DNA of 64,000 bases from DASUPK01 sp963695805 (lineage in GTDB: Bacteria; Actinomycetota; Thermoleophilia; Solirubrobacterales; 70-9), in NCBI GenBank assembly GCA_963695805.1, contig CAVOHV010000005.1:310001-374000 (forward strand). Reading direction: 5' to 3'. Made by a program: the position numbers and the translations under genes. Every line of letters begins with the position of its first letter. The first letter of the stretch is position 1. A model generated the notes under the pieces. That model was not told the DNA's origin, ran no database searches, and saw only the letters and a program-made list of their open reading frames with translations. Below are positions 57,077-64,000 of the stretch, piece after piece.

Positions 57077-59347
57077 TTACTCCAGCGTCTTCTCGACCTG
57101 GCGGGTTTCGAAGAACTCGAGGACGTCGCCTTCCTTGATGTCGGCGAAGCCATCCAGCACGATGCCGCACTCCTGGCCCTCATCGACCTCGGCCACGTCG
57201 TCCTTGAAGCGCCGCAGCGATCCCACCTTGCCGCTCCAGACGATGGTCCCGTCCCGCACCAGGCGCACCCCGGCGCTGCGGGTCGCCTTGCCGTCGGTGA
57301 CCAGGCAACCGGCGATCGTGCCGACCCGCGAGGCCTTGAAGGTCTGCTTGACCTCGGCCTGGCCGACCGTCTCCTCGACCTCCTCGGGCTCGAGCAGGCC
57401 CTCCATCGCCGCGCGGAGATCCTCGGTCACCTTGTAGATGACCGTGTAGGTGCGAATGTCGATGCCCTCCTCGTCGGCAGCACGGCGGGCGTCGGCTAGA
57501 GGCCGAACGTTGAAGCCGATGATCACCGCATCGGAGGCCGCCGCCAGCATCACATCGGACTCGTTGATGCCGCCGGTCTGGGCGTGGATCACGTTCACCG
57601 GAACCTGCTCCTGTGGCAGCTTCGCGATCTCGTCCTCGAGAGCCTCTAGGGAACCGGAGACGTCGGCCTTGAGCACGATGTTGAGCTCATTGAGCTGGCC
57701 CTCGCTGGCTCGCTGGAAGACCTCCTCGAGGGTGACCTTGCGGGCCTGGCGACGGGCCAGCTGCTCGGTCTTCAGGCGCGCCTCACGCTCCTGCGCGAGC
57801 TGACGGGCCTTGCGCTCGTTCTCCACCACCTGGATGTGCTCGCCGGCCTCAGAGACACCGTCGAAGCCGAGGATCTCGACGGGGGTCCCGGGAGTTGCCT
57901 CCTCCACCCGCTCGCCCTTGTCGTCGAGCATTGCCCGGACCTTGCCCCAGACCGGACCGGCGACTACCGCATCCCCCACATGGAGGGTGCCGCGCTGAAT
58001 CAGCACACCGGTGACCGGGCCGCGGCCCGGGTCGAGCTCGGCCTCCACGACGGCCCCAGAGGCGGGAGCGTTGGGGTTGGCGCCGAGCTCCTCGAGGTCG
58101 GTGACCAGCAGAATCATCTCGAGCAGGTTGTCGAGGCCGTCCTTGGTCTTCGCCGAGACGTCGGCGTAGACGGTTTCGCCACCCCACTCCTCCGGATTGA
58201 GGTCCTGCTGGGCCAGCTCGGTGCGGACGCGGTTCGGGTCCGCGCCCTCCTTATCGATCTTGTTGACCGCGACCAGGATCGGGACGTCCGCCGCACGGGC
58301 GTGGTCGATCGCCTCGACGGTCTGCGGCATGACGCCGTCGTCGGCAGCGACGACGATCACCGCGACGTCGGTGACCTTGGCGCCGCGCGCTCGCATAGCG
58401 GTGAATGCCTCGTGGCCGGGGGTATCCAGGAAGGTGAGGGTCTTGCCGTCGTGCTGGACCTGGTAGGCGCCGATGTGCTGGGTGATGCCGCCGGCCTCAC
58501 CGGCCGCGACCTGCGTCTGGCGGATCGCGTCGAGCAACGAAGTCTTGCCGTGGTCTACGTGGCCCATGACGGTGACGACGGGCGGGCGATCGGCGAGATC
58601 CTTTTCGTCGTCCTGCTCCGCCTCGGGCTCCTCGACCTCTTCTTCGGCCGCCGTGACGATCTCGATCTTGCGGTCAAACTCCTTGGCGATCGCCTCGACC
58701 GACTCGTCGGTGAGCGTCTGGGTGAGCGTGGCCATCTCACCCTCCTTCATCAAAGCCTTGATCACCTCGGCGGCGGACAGCCCCAGGCTCTCGGCGACCT
58801 CCCGGACGGTGGCGCCGGAGTTGACCTTGATCGGCGGCTGCTCCTCTGGCTGCTTCAGCTCCCTGTCGCTCGGCTCCTCGAGCAGCGGGCGGCGACGGCG
58901 TCCGCCGCGGCGGCGCGGGGGCCTGGGCGGCGGCTGGGTCCTCGCGATGTGGTCGCGGCGGGCCGCCTGGGAGTCGATCACGACACGGCGCCTACGCTTG
59001 CCCGGACCCTTTTTAGCCGCGGCACCGTCACCGGAGGCCGGCTTCGCGGGTGCTTCCGCATTCGCCTGCGGGGCTTGGGCATTTGGCGCGGCCTTCGGGG
59101 GTGCGCCCTTCTGCGAAGAGCCCTTGGCGGGCGCCTTCTTGGTCTTGGTCGCCGTGGCGGCGGACGCGCCGTCGCCGGAGCTCTTGGCGCCGTCGCCCGA
59201 GTTCTTCAGAGCCGCCAGAGCGTCGGACTCCTCGACGCTCGACTGAGCGACCTTCGCCTCCACTCCGGCAGCCTTGAGCGCAGCAAGGACCTCCTTGCTG
59301 GTCAGGCCCTGAGCCTTAGCTATCTCGTGTACGCGCTTCTTTGCCAT
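57077..59347 (-). CDS. infB: Translation initiation factor IF-2
   Basis: 756 residues. N-terminal IF2_N (MAKKRVHEIAKAQGLTSKEV), a low-complexity Ala/Lys/Pro/Arg linker, second IF2_N (VREVAESLGLSAAEVIKALM), then the G domain near residue 255 (VMGHVDHGKTSLLD; DTPGHEAF; NKIDKEGADP), domain II, and the C-terminal fMet-tRNA-binding domain. It directs initiator tRNA to the 30S subunit. It starts four bases after nusA; the ylxR gene often found between them is absent. Confidence 0.97.
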   Translation of the reverse strand: MAKKRVHEIAKAQGLTSKEVLAALKAAGVEAKVAQSSVEESDALAALKNSGDGAKSSGDGASAATATKTKKAPAKGSSQKGAPPKAAPNAQAPQANAEAPAKPASGDGAAAKKGPGKRRRRVVIDSQAARRDHIARTQPPPRPPRRRGGRRRRPLLEEPSDRELKQPEEQPPIKVNSGATVREVAESLGLSAAEVIKALMKEGEMATLTQTLTDESVEAIAKEFDRKIEIVTAAEEEVEEPEAEQDDEKDLADRPPVVTVMGHVDHGKTSLLDAIRQTQVAAGEAGGITQHIGAYQVQHDGKTLTFLDTPGHEAFTAMRARGAKVTDVAVIVVAADDGVMPQTVEAIDHARAADVPILVAVNKIDKEGADPNRVRTELAQQDLNPEEWGGETVYADVSAKTKDGLDNLLEMILLVTDLEELGANPNAPASGAVVEAELDPGRGPVTGVLIQRGTLHVGDAVVAGPVWGKVRAMLDDKGERVEEATPGTPVEILGFDGVSEAGEHIQVVENERKARQLAQEREARLKTEQLARRQARKVTLEEVFQRASEGQLNELNIVLKADVSGSLEALEDEIAKLPQEQVPVNVIHAQTGGINESDVMLAAASDAVIIGFNVRPLADARRAADEEGIDIRTYTVIYKVTEDLRAAMEGLLEPEEVEETVGQAEVKQTFKASRVGTIAGCLVTDGKATRSAGVRLVRDGTIVWSGKVGSLRRFKDDVAEVDEGQECGIVLDGFADIKEGDVLEFFETRQVEKTLE

Positions 59348-59350
59348 CTC

Positions 59351-61048
59351 CTACTCGGTGGTCTGCTCCTCTGCGGTCTTCACGGTCTCCGCCTCGTCAG
59401 CCTCGTGGGCTCCGCCGTCCTCTGAGGCGCCGTCCTCTGAGGCCTGGTCCTCCTCGGCGGCGGGCTCCTCCTCGGTGGACTCCTCGTCGACCTCAGGCTC
59501 TTCATCTCCCTCGTCCTCTGAGGGCTCCTCGGTCTCCTCTATCTCTTCGACCTCAGCGGCGGGGGCCTCCTCAGCCTCCTCGGCCTCTTCGGCGTCCTCC
59601 TCAGCCTCCTCGGCCCCGGCGCTCTCGTCGAACTGGCTCTCGGCCTTCTCGACGATCGGCTTCACCGCGGCATTATCGGAGTCAGTGTCAGCCAGCGTGG
59701 CGACCTCCTCGTCGCTCAGCGGACTGAGCACCGCAACCTGGTTGGTGCTGAATCGTGTGAGCGCCTGATGCTGGGGAAGACCGCAGTACTGCGAGCCCTG
59801 CAGGGCCGCGTTGGGGCAGCGGCGGCCGGTGGTCATGATCGCCATGCAGCGGCCATCGGCGGCCTCCTCGCCCTCGTACTCGATGTCCTCCTCCTGCTGA
59901 GCGAACTCGGTCTCGGAGGTGATGTCGACCTTCCAGCCCGTCAGGCGAGCCGCCAGGCGCGCGTTCTGACCGTCACGGCCGATCGCCAGCGAGAGCTGGT
60001 CGTCGGGGACGATCACGGTCGCCTCCTTGGTCTCGTCGTCGACGAGGACCTCGCGGACTCGCGCCGGCGAGAGGGCCTTGGCGACGAATCGGGCGGGCTC
60101 GTCGTTGTAGGGAATGATGTCGATCTTCTCGCCCCGCAACTCGGAGACGACCATGCGGACGCGCGAGCCTCGCGGCCCGACGCACGCCCCCACCGGATCG
60201 ACGCCATCGGCGTGGGAGATGACGGCGATCTTCGAGCGCCAGCCCGGCTCGCGAGCGACACCGGTGATCTCCACCAGCTTGTCGGCGATCTCCGGGACCT
60301 CGAGCTCGAAGAGCTTCTTGATCAGCTCGGGATTGCGGCGTGAGACGACGATGCTCGGGCCCTTGGTGTCGGCCGAGACGTCGGTGATCACCGCCTTGAC
60401 GCGCATGCCGTGGTCGTAGCGCTCGTTATAGACCTGCTCGGAGCGCGGCAGCAGAGCCTCGACCCGCTCGCGGAGCTGGACCAGCGTGTAGCGGTTGTCG
60501 GACTGCTGGATGATCCCCGTGATGAGCTCGCCGACGCGGTCCTTGTACTCCTCGAACATCATGCCGCGCTCGGCCTCGCGGATCCGCTGGAGGATCACCT
60601 GCTTGGCGGTCTGTGCGGCGATGCGCCCGAAGTCGTCCGGCGTCACGTCCTGCGTCTTGATCTGATCCATGTAGGGCTCGAGCCGCTCGGGCTCGACCTC
60701 GGGCTCGGTGGCCTCACGGCGCTCACCCGTCTCCGGGTCCACGGTCGGCCTGTTGATCTCGATCTCGGGGATGGGCTCGCCGGCGGCCTCCGCGGCCTCG
60801 GCGGCCTGCAGCTGATCCTCGAACTGCTCGTCGAGCAGACGCTTCTCGAGGTCCTCCGGGACCATCAGCTCATAGACGCGGAAGTCCGCGGTGCCGTGAT
60901 CGAGCTCGACCTTCGCGTACTTGGCGGCTCCCGGCGTCTTCTTGTAGGCAGAGAGGAGGGCGTCCTGAAGGGCGTCCATCAGGGTGTCCGCCGCAATCCC
61001 CTTCTCCTGCTCGAGCATCTTTACGGCGTCGACGATTTCCTGGGTCAT
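59351..61048 (-). CDS. nusA: Transcription factor NusA with C-terminal zinc-like motif and acidic tail
   Basis: 565 residues. N-terminal RNAP-binding domain with an extra acidic insert (about 80-130), S1 (RVKAVITDVSADTKGPSIVV), KH1 (DPVGACVGPRGSRVRMVVSE) and KH2 (DDQLSLAIGRDGQNARLAAR). After KH2 comes an unusual Cys/His motif: C401, C411, C422, H427 (GRCMAIMTTGRRC, GSQYCGLPQH), then about 130 residues rich in Glu/Asp/Ala. NusA controls pausing, termination and antitermination. Its ATG overlaps the rimP stop (ATGA). Confidence 0.95.
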   Translation of the reverse strand: MTQEIVDAVKMLEQEKGIAADTLMDALQDALLSAYKKTPGAAKYAKVELDHGTADFRVYELMVPEDLEKRLLDEQFEDQLQAAEAAEAAGEPIPEIEINRPTVDPETGERREATEPEVEPERLEPYMDQIKTQDVTPDDFGRIAAQTAKQVILQRIREAERGMMFEEYKDRVGELITGIIQQSDNRYTLVQLRERVEALLPRSEQVYNERYDHGMRVKAVITDVSADTKGPSIVVSRRNPELIKKLFELEVPEIADKLVEITGVAREPGWRSKIAVISHADGVDPVGACVGPRGSRVRMVVSELRGEKIDIIPYNDEPARFVAKALSPARVREVLVDDETKEATVIVPDDQLSLAIGRDGQNARLAARLTGWKVDITSETEFAQQEEDIEYEGEEAADGRCMAIMTTGRRCPNAALQGSQYCGLPQHQALTRFSTNQVAVLSPLSDEEVATLADTDSDNAAVKPIVEKAESQFDESAGAEEAEEDAEEAEEAEEAPAAEVEEIEETEEPSEDEGDEEPEVDEESTEEEPAAEEDQASEDGASEDGGAHEADEAETVKTAEEQTTE

Positions 61049-61494
61049 GCGACCTCCTCCGGGACAAGATTTGAACGGCGAACGCTCTGCAATGGAATGG
61101 TCACCGCGCCGTCGGGCGCATCGAGGCTGACTCGCTCTTCATCCGCAGCGGTAAGGGTGCCCGTGAAGCTGTGACGCCCCGCGATCTCCTCGCTCGTCTT
61201 GACACGAACGCGGTTGCCGAGGAAGCGACGGAAGTGCTCTGGCTTCGTCAGGGGCCGCTCTGGCCCCGGCGATGAGACCTCCAGCGACCACTCCTCGAGC
61301 AGGTCGCGGAGGACGCCGGTGACCCGCTCGCAGAGGGCGATATCGACCCCATCAGGGCTGTCGATCACCAGCCGCAGACGCTCAGTCGCCGGCCGCTCCA
61401 GGGCGAGCAGCTCGACGTCCGGCTCCTGATCGCGAAGCCGTGACTCGATGGTTTCCTGTAGTTGCTGAAGCTCTGTATCCATCTCTGAATCCAT
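61045..61494 (-). CDS. rimP: Ribosome maturation factor RimP
   Basis: 149 residues from ATG 61494 (MDSEMDTELQQLQETI; ATG 61482 also possible). LRLVIDSPDGVDIALCERVT, VSSPGPERPLTKPEHFRRFL and GTLTAADEERVSLD are RimP markers. It helps assemble the 30S 3' domain. First gene of the nusA operon, preceded by a promoter and attenuator-like leader. Confidence 0.93.
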   Translation of the reverse strand: MDSEMDTELQQLQETIESRLRDQEPDVELLALERPATERLRLVIDSPDGVDIALCERVTGVLRDLLEEWSLEVSSPGPERPLTKPEHFRRFLGNRVRVKTSEEIAGRHSFTGTLTAADEERVSLDAPDGAVTIPLQSVRRSNLVPEEVA

Positions 61495-61504
61495 TCTTGG
61501 GCCC

Positions 61505-61560
61505 AAAAAAAGGCGGGCGCTCGCCCACCTTTCGACACGCAGTTAGGTGCGAAAAAAGGT
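61505..61560 (-). promoter_or_regulatory. Attenuator-like leader of the rimP-nusA operon
   Basis: Minus strand: a terminator hairpin (arms 61523-61529 and 61512-61518, loop 61519-61522, one G:U) ends in seven T (61511-61505), just 11 bases before the rimP start. An alternative stem pairs 61550-61560 with 61527-61534 (ACCTTT..CG with CGAAAGGT, three-base bulge), which would block the terminator's 5' arm. This is the arrangement of transcription attenuation. Confidence 0.65.
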
Positions 61561-61569
61561 TCCTCGGCG

Positions 61570-61597
61570 AGTATAGCCCCGCTTCAGGCACGCGCAA
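61570..61597 (-). promoter_or_regulatory. Predicted sigma-70-type promoter of the rimP-nusA-infB operon
   Basis: On the minus strand TTGCGC (61597-61592), a 16-base spacer, and TATACT (61575-61570). Transcription would begin near 61563 and pass into the attenuator-like hairpins. It lies in the 121-bp gap between dtd and rimP. Confidence 0.65.
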
Positions 61598-61615
61598 GAC
61601 GGCCAGGAACCGCGC

Positions 61616-62032
61616 TCATACCTCCACCATCACGGTCACCGGACCGTCGTTCACCAAGGCCACTCCCATACAGGCGCCGAAGACTCCCTTGTTCGCTCCA
61701 ACCCGTTCGCAGAAGCGGTCATAGAGTGGCTCCGCCTGCTCACCCGGTGCCGCCTTCGTGTAACTCGGACGTGTCCCCTTTCGGGTATCGCCATAGAGCG
61801 TGAACTGGCTGACGCAGAGGATCTCGCGGTCCCCGAGGGGCTCGTTCATTCTGCCGTCGGCGTCGTCGAAGATGCGAAGGGCTCGGACCTTCTCCGCCAG
61901 CCTGTCGGCCTCCGCCTCGGTGTCGTCTCGCGAGACGCCGAGCAGGACGAGCATCCCCGGCCCGATCTGCGCGACCCTCTCCCCCTCGACGTCGACCGCC
62001 GCCTGGCTGACGCGCTGGACCAGCGCCCTCAC
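61616..62032 (-). CDS. dtd: D-aminoacyl-tRNA deacylase
   Basis: 138 residues from GTG 62030-62032 (MRALVQRVSQAAV). ILCVSQFTLYGDTRKGTRPS and the C-terminal GVFGACMGVALVNDGPVT are the two Dtd signatures (SQFTL and NxGPxT type). It hydrolyses D-aminoacyl-tRNA and Gly-tRNA(Ala). The GTG overlaps the stop of the arginase-like gene (GTGA). Confidence 0.95.
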   Translation of the reverse strand: MRALVQRVSQAAVDVEGERVAQIGPGMLVLLGVSRDDTEAEADRLAEKVRALRIFDDADGRMNEPLGDREILCVSQFTLYGDTRKGTRPSYTKAAPGEQAEPLYDRFCERVGANKGVFGACMGVALVNDGPVTVMVEV

Positions 62033-62904
62033 GTCTCGCGCCCGACCTGCCCGGCGACGATCTCGAGAAGCTGAAGCGCGATCGGCGGCACCCTGCCGTC
62101 GGCGTCGCACTCCGGGTCATATGCGGTGAGCGAGAGCGCCCGGACCGGGCACCGCCCCAGAAGTGAGCGGACCTGCGATTCGAGCTGCGGCGCCGTGAGG
62201 CCACCTTCGACGCTGTAGATGTTGACGCGGGCCTGATCGGCGTCGAGCACGTCGAGGTCGACGTGCAGGTACACGCCGGTCGGCTCGGGTCGAATGGAGT
62301 CCACGACCTCGGCGACCGAGTCGTCCGCCTCGATCCGCTCAGGGGGCAGGTGGCGGATCGCGGACGCCCGCAGGCGATTCAGCTCGGCTGGATCGAAGTC
62401 GCGAGCGCCGGCGAGCACCACGGCGCTCTCGGGCACGGTCGCGCCGTCCATGGAGGGCTCGCTCATCCCGTGCCAGGCCTCGCCGGTGAGCACGGCCAGC
62501 CCCATGCCGTCGAAATAGCCATCGACGCTCGAGTCCGGGGTGTTGAAGTCGCCGTGGGCGTCGAACCAGACGACCGCCGGCGATGGCTCATCCATGGCCG
62601 CAGCCATCCCCAGCCCGGCGAAGCAGCTGCCGGAGAGCAGCACCGGAAACGCGCCGTCCGCGATCGCCGCTCGAGCGCGGGCGGCCACGAGCCGAATCAG
62701 CTCGAACCCGGCCCCGGCCTCACTGGCGCCGCTTGCGTCCCTCTGGTGTTCCCGAAGCTCCACCATCTCGAGGCGGACCCGAGCGCCGCGGCTTCCGAGC
62801 GCCTTCTCGGCGCCCGCCTGGAGCAGGCGTTCGGGGCCGCGCCCCACCCCCATGCGCAGCGCGCCGACCTCGTAGGGAACCGCAAGCAGGCGGAACTCGG
62901 TCAT
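62029..62904 (-). CDS. Arginase/agmatinase-family protein missing one metal ligand
   Basis: 291 residues of the ureohydrolase fold. Metal ligands D115, H117, D119 (WFDAHGDFNT) and D216, D218 (HVDLDVLD) are present. The first ligand, His in the GGDH motif of arginases, is replaced: the segment reads LLSGSCFAG with Cys94 at the His position. It may bind one metal, use another ligand, or act on a different amide or guanidino substrate. The context (TPR protein, dtd) gives no substrate clue. Confidence 0.82.
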   Translation of the reverse strand: MTEFRLLAVPYEVGALRMGVGRGPERLLQAGAEKALGSRGARVRLEMVELREHQRDASGASEAGAGFELIRLVAARARAAIADGAFPVLLSGSCFAGLGMAAAMDEPSPAVVWFDAHGDFNTPDSSVDGYFDGMGLAVLTGEAWHGMSEPSMDGATVPESAVVLAGARDFDPAELNRLRASAIRHLPPERIEADDSVAEVVDSIRPEPTGVYLHVDLDVLDADQARVNIYSVEGGLTAPQLESQVRSLLGRCPVRALSLTAYDPECDADGRVPPIALQLLEIVAGQVGRET

Positions 62905-62913
62905 CCGGTGCCG

Positions 62914-63300
62914 CTAGGTGCTGGCGGCGAGCCGTTCCCTGTAGATCCGGTAGTCGCGCCGCTCGGGACGCAGGTTCGAAGCCAGGGCCAGGTGATGGCG
63001 AGCCCGCCGCGTCTCGCCGGTCTTGGTCAGGGCACGGCCGAGGCAGAAATGCGCGTAGTCGTTGACGGGGTGGGTCTCCACCACCGCCTCGAACTCGGTG
63101 GCCGCCTCCGCGTAGTGGCGGGTGCGGAAGAGCGCACGGCCGAGCGCCTCGCGGACGGAGCTCTTCTCGGGCGCCTGTCGGGCCGCCTCCTTGAGCGGCA
63201 CGGTCGCCTCCTCGAAGTCGCCGTCCTCGAGCAGCTCGATGCCGCGTCGGTAGAGGGAATAGAGCGAATCGTCGTGTGGGAAATCCTGGTTCTGGGCCAT
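62914..63300 (-). CDS. TPR-repeat protein
   Basis: 128 residues with three tetratricopeptide repeats: YRRGIELLEDGDFEEATVPL, REALGRALFRTRHYAEAATE and AHFCLGRALTKTGETRRARH, followed by LALASNLRPE. It is a small cytosolic scaffold of unknown partner, located between coaBC and the arginase-like gene. Confidence 0.87.
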   Translation of the reverse strand: MAQNQDFPHDDSLYSLYRRGIELLEDGDFEEATVPLKEAARQAPEKSSVREALGRALFRTRHYAEAATEFEAVVETHPVNDYAHFCLGRALTKTGETRRARHHLALASNLRPERRDYRIYRERLAAST

Positions 63301-63330
63301 GGGCCCAGTGTAGAAGCCGGACGCGGGCCG

Positions 63331-64000
63331 CTAGTCGCTTGGCTTGGCCCGGGAGGTGGATCCCGACCGGAGCGCCTCGATGCGGTCGAGGATGGCGTCT
63401 GCCACCGCCTCCTTGGAGGCAAGCGGGACGTGGTGCTCTCCCCCGCGCTCGACGATCACGACCTCGTTCTCGCAGCTTTCGAAGCCGATGTCCGAACGGG
63501 AGACGTCATTGAGGACGATCGCGTCGGCCCCTTTTCGCGACAGCTTCTCGCGAGCCCGATCGAGGCCGGCATCGGTCTCCGCTGCGAACCCGACAATGGT
63601 CTGGCCCTTCCGGCGGCGAGTGGAGAGCGCGGCGAGGATGTCCTCGGTCGCCTGCAGGTCGAGCTCGAATCCGCCCGTTCCCTCTCGGTGGATCTTCTCC
63701 CCCGCCGCCCGCTTCGGACGGAAGTCCGCCGGCGCCGCCGCCATCACCAGGACATCGGCGGAGTCGAACTCGCGGGCCAGGGCGTCGGCGAGCTCGGCGG
63801 CGGTTTCGACGTCGACCCTTCTCACCCCGGGGGGTGCCGGATGGGAGACGTTCGCGGCGACCAGGGTGACGTCGCCCCCCCGCCGTGCTGCGCGCTCCGC
63901 GAGGGCCAGGCCCATTCGGCCGGAGGAACGGTTGCCGATGAAGCGCACAGGGTCGATCGGCTCGCGGGTGCCCCCCGCGGAGATCAGGACCCGGAGCCCG
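63331..64000 (-). CDS. coaBC: Phosphopantothenoylcysteine synthetase part of CoaBC (5' end cut by window)
   Basis: The frame runs past the right edge. The visible 222 residues are the CoaB domain: LISAGGTREPIDPVRFIGN, RSSGRMGLALAERAARRGGD, MAAAPADFRP, GFAAETD, and DAIVLNDVSRSDIGFES. CoaB ligates cysteine to 4'-phosphopantothenate with CTP; CoaC, presumably outside the window, decarboxylates. The internal GTG at 63948 is not the true start. Confidence 0.93.
   Translation of the reverse strand, partial: GLRVLISAGGTREPIDPVRFIGNRSSGRMGLALAERAARRGGDVTLVAANVSHPAPPGVRRVDVETAAELADALAREFDSADVLVMAAAPADFRPKRAAGEKIHREGTGGFELDLQATEDILAALSTRRRKGQTIVGFAAETDAGLDRAREKLSRKGADAIVLNDVSRSDIGFESCENEVVIVERGGEHHVPLASKEAVADAILDRIEALRSGSTSRAKPSD

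Noticed and set aside
1..64000. tRNA or rRNA genes
   Set aside because: No T-loop (GGTTCGAATCC-like) with a fitting cloverleaf and no rRNA sequence was seen, including at the island borders.

Overview
The window is a GC-rich, densely coded chromosomal segment of an actinobacterium. The gene neighbourhoods (rimP-nusA-infB-rbfA-truB/ribF-rpsO-pnp, ftsK-cinA-thpR-recA-recX-miaB-miaA-dapF), the MurT/GatD pair, GTG and TTG starts, many ATGA/GTGA overlaps and several NTF2/SnoaL-like proteins beginning MS(E/K)xNVE(I/L) suggest Actinomycetota, probably class Thermoleophilia (Solirubrobacterales-like). That placement is inference; no rRNA or tRNA gene is present to confirm it.

Layout. 1-9.1 kb: accessory and stress genes (flavin monooxygenase, CcdA, two DUF72 proteins around a type IB topoisomerase, DUF202 protein, SpoIIE-type phosphatase, PRC-barrel protein, GGDEF protein with a damaged N-terminal coding region). 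9.1-15.8 kb: hydrolase and cyclophilin lipoprotein on the minus strand, then a plus-strand envelope run: methyltransferase, diacylglycerol-kinase-like protein, murT, methyltransferase, gatD, lemA. 15.8-31.4 kb: a long minus-strand stretch with dut, hflX, a DMT-like membrane protein, dapL, dapF, miaA, miaB, a cupredoxin, recX, recA, thpR, a lipoprotein, a hydrolase, cinA and ftsK. 31.5-35.0 kb: a two-component system, a putative structured RNA and a phospholipase-D-like protein. 34.9-45.4 kb: LOG protein, rnj, dapA, dapB, M16 protease, pnp, a redox trio and rpsO. 45.4-61.6 kb: the ribF...truB-nrnA-rbfA-ylxP-infB-nusA-rimP translation operon, interrupted between truB and ribF by an island of about 8.2 kb. 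61.6-64 kb: dtd, an arginase-like protein, a TPR protein and coaBC (cut by the edge).

The most notable structure is the island at 46,354-54,560. A 27-bp direct repeat lies at both ends, once inside the 3' end of truB and once directly before ribF. At the ribF end the repeat runs into the codons EVVLT and a stop that overlaps the ribF start as TTGA, which looks like the ancestral truB end. At the truB end the same reading frame continues into an island-supplied tail. This is the footprint of site-specific integration into truB. No integrase remains in the island, but three aactggcac repeats near the left end resemble integrase arm sites. The cargo is small: an RHH protein, several orphan small proteins, three SnoaL-like proteins, a cyclic-nucleotide-binding protein, a methyltransferase, a truncated gene, and repeated upstream modules with hairpins.

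Other points: DapF has serine in place of both catalytic cysteines, although dapA, dapB and dapL in the window make the rest of an aminotransferase-type lysine/DAP route. NusA carries a C-terminal Cys/His zinc-like motif and no ylxR gene lies between nusA and infB. The rimP-nusA leader shows a promoter, a terminator hairpin and an alternative antiterminator stem. Several genes look frameshifted or lack a standard start codon (7,968; about 9,050; 11,392; about 48,775), which may be biology or assembly indels.
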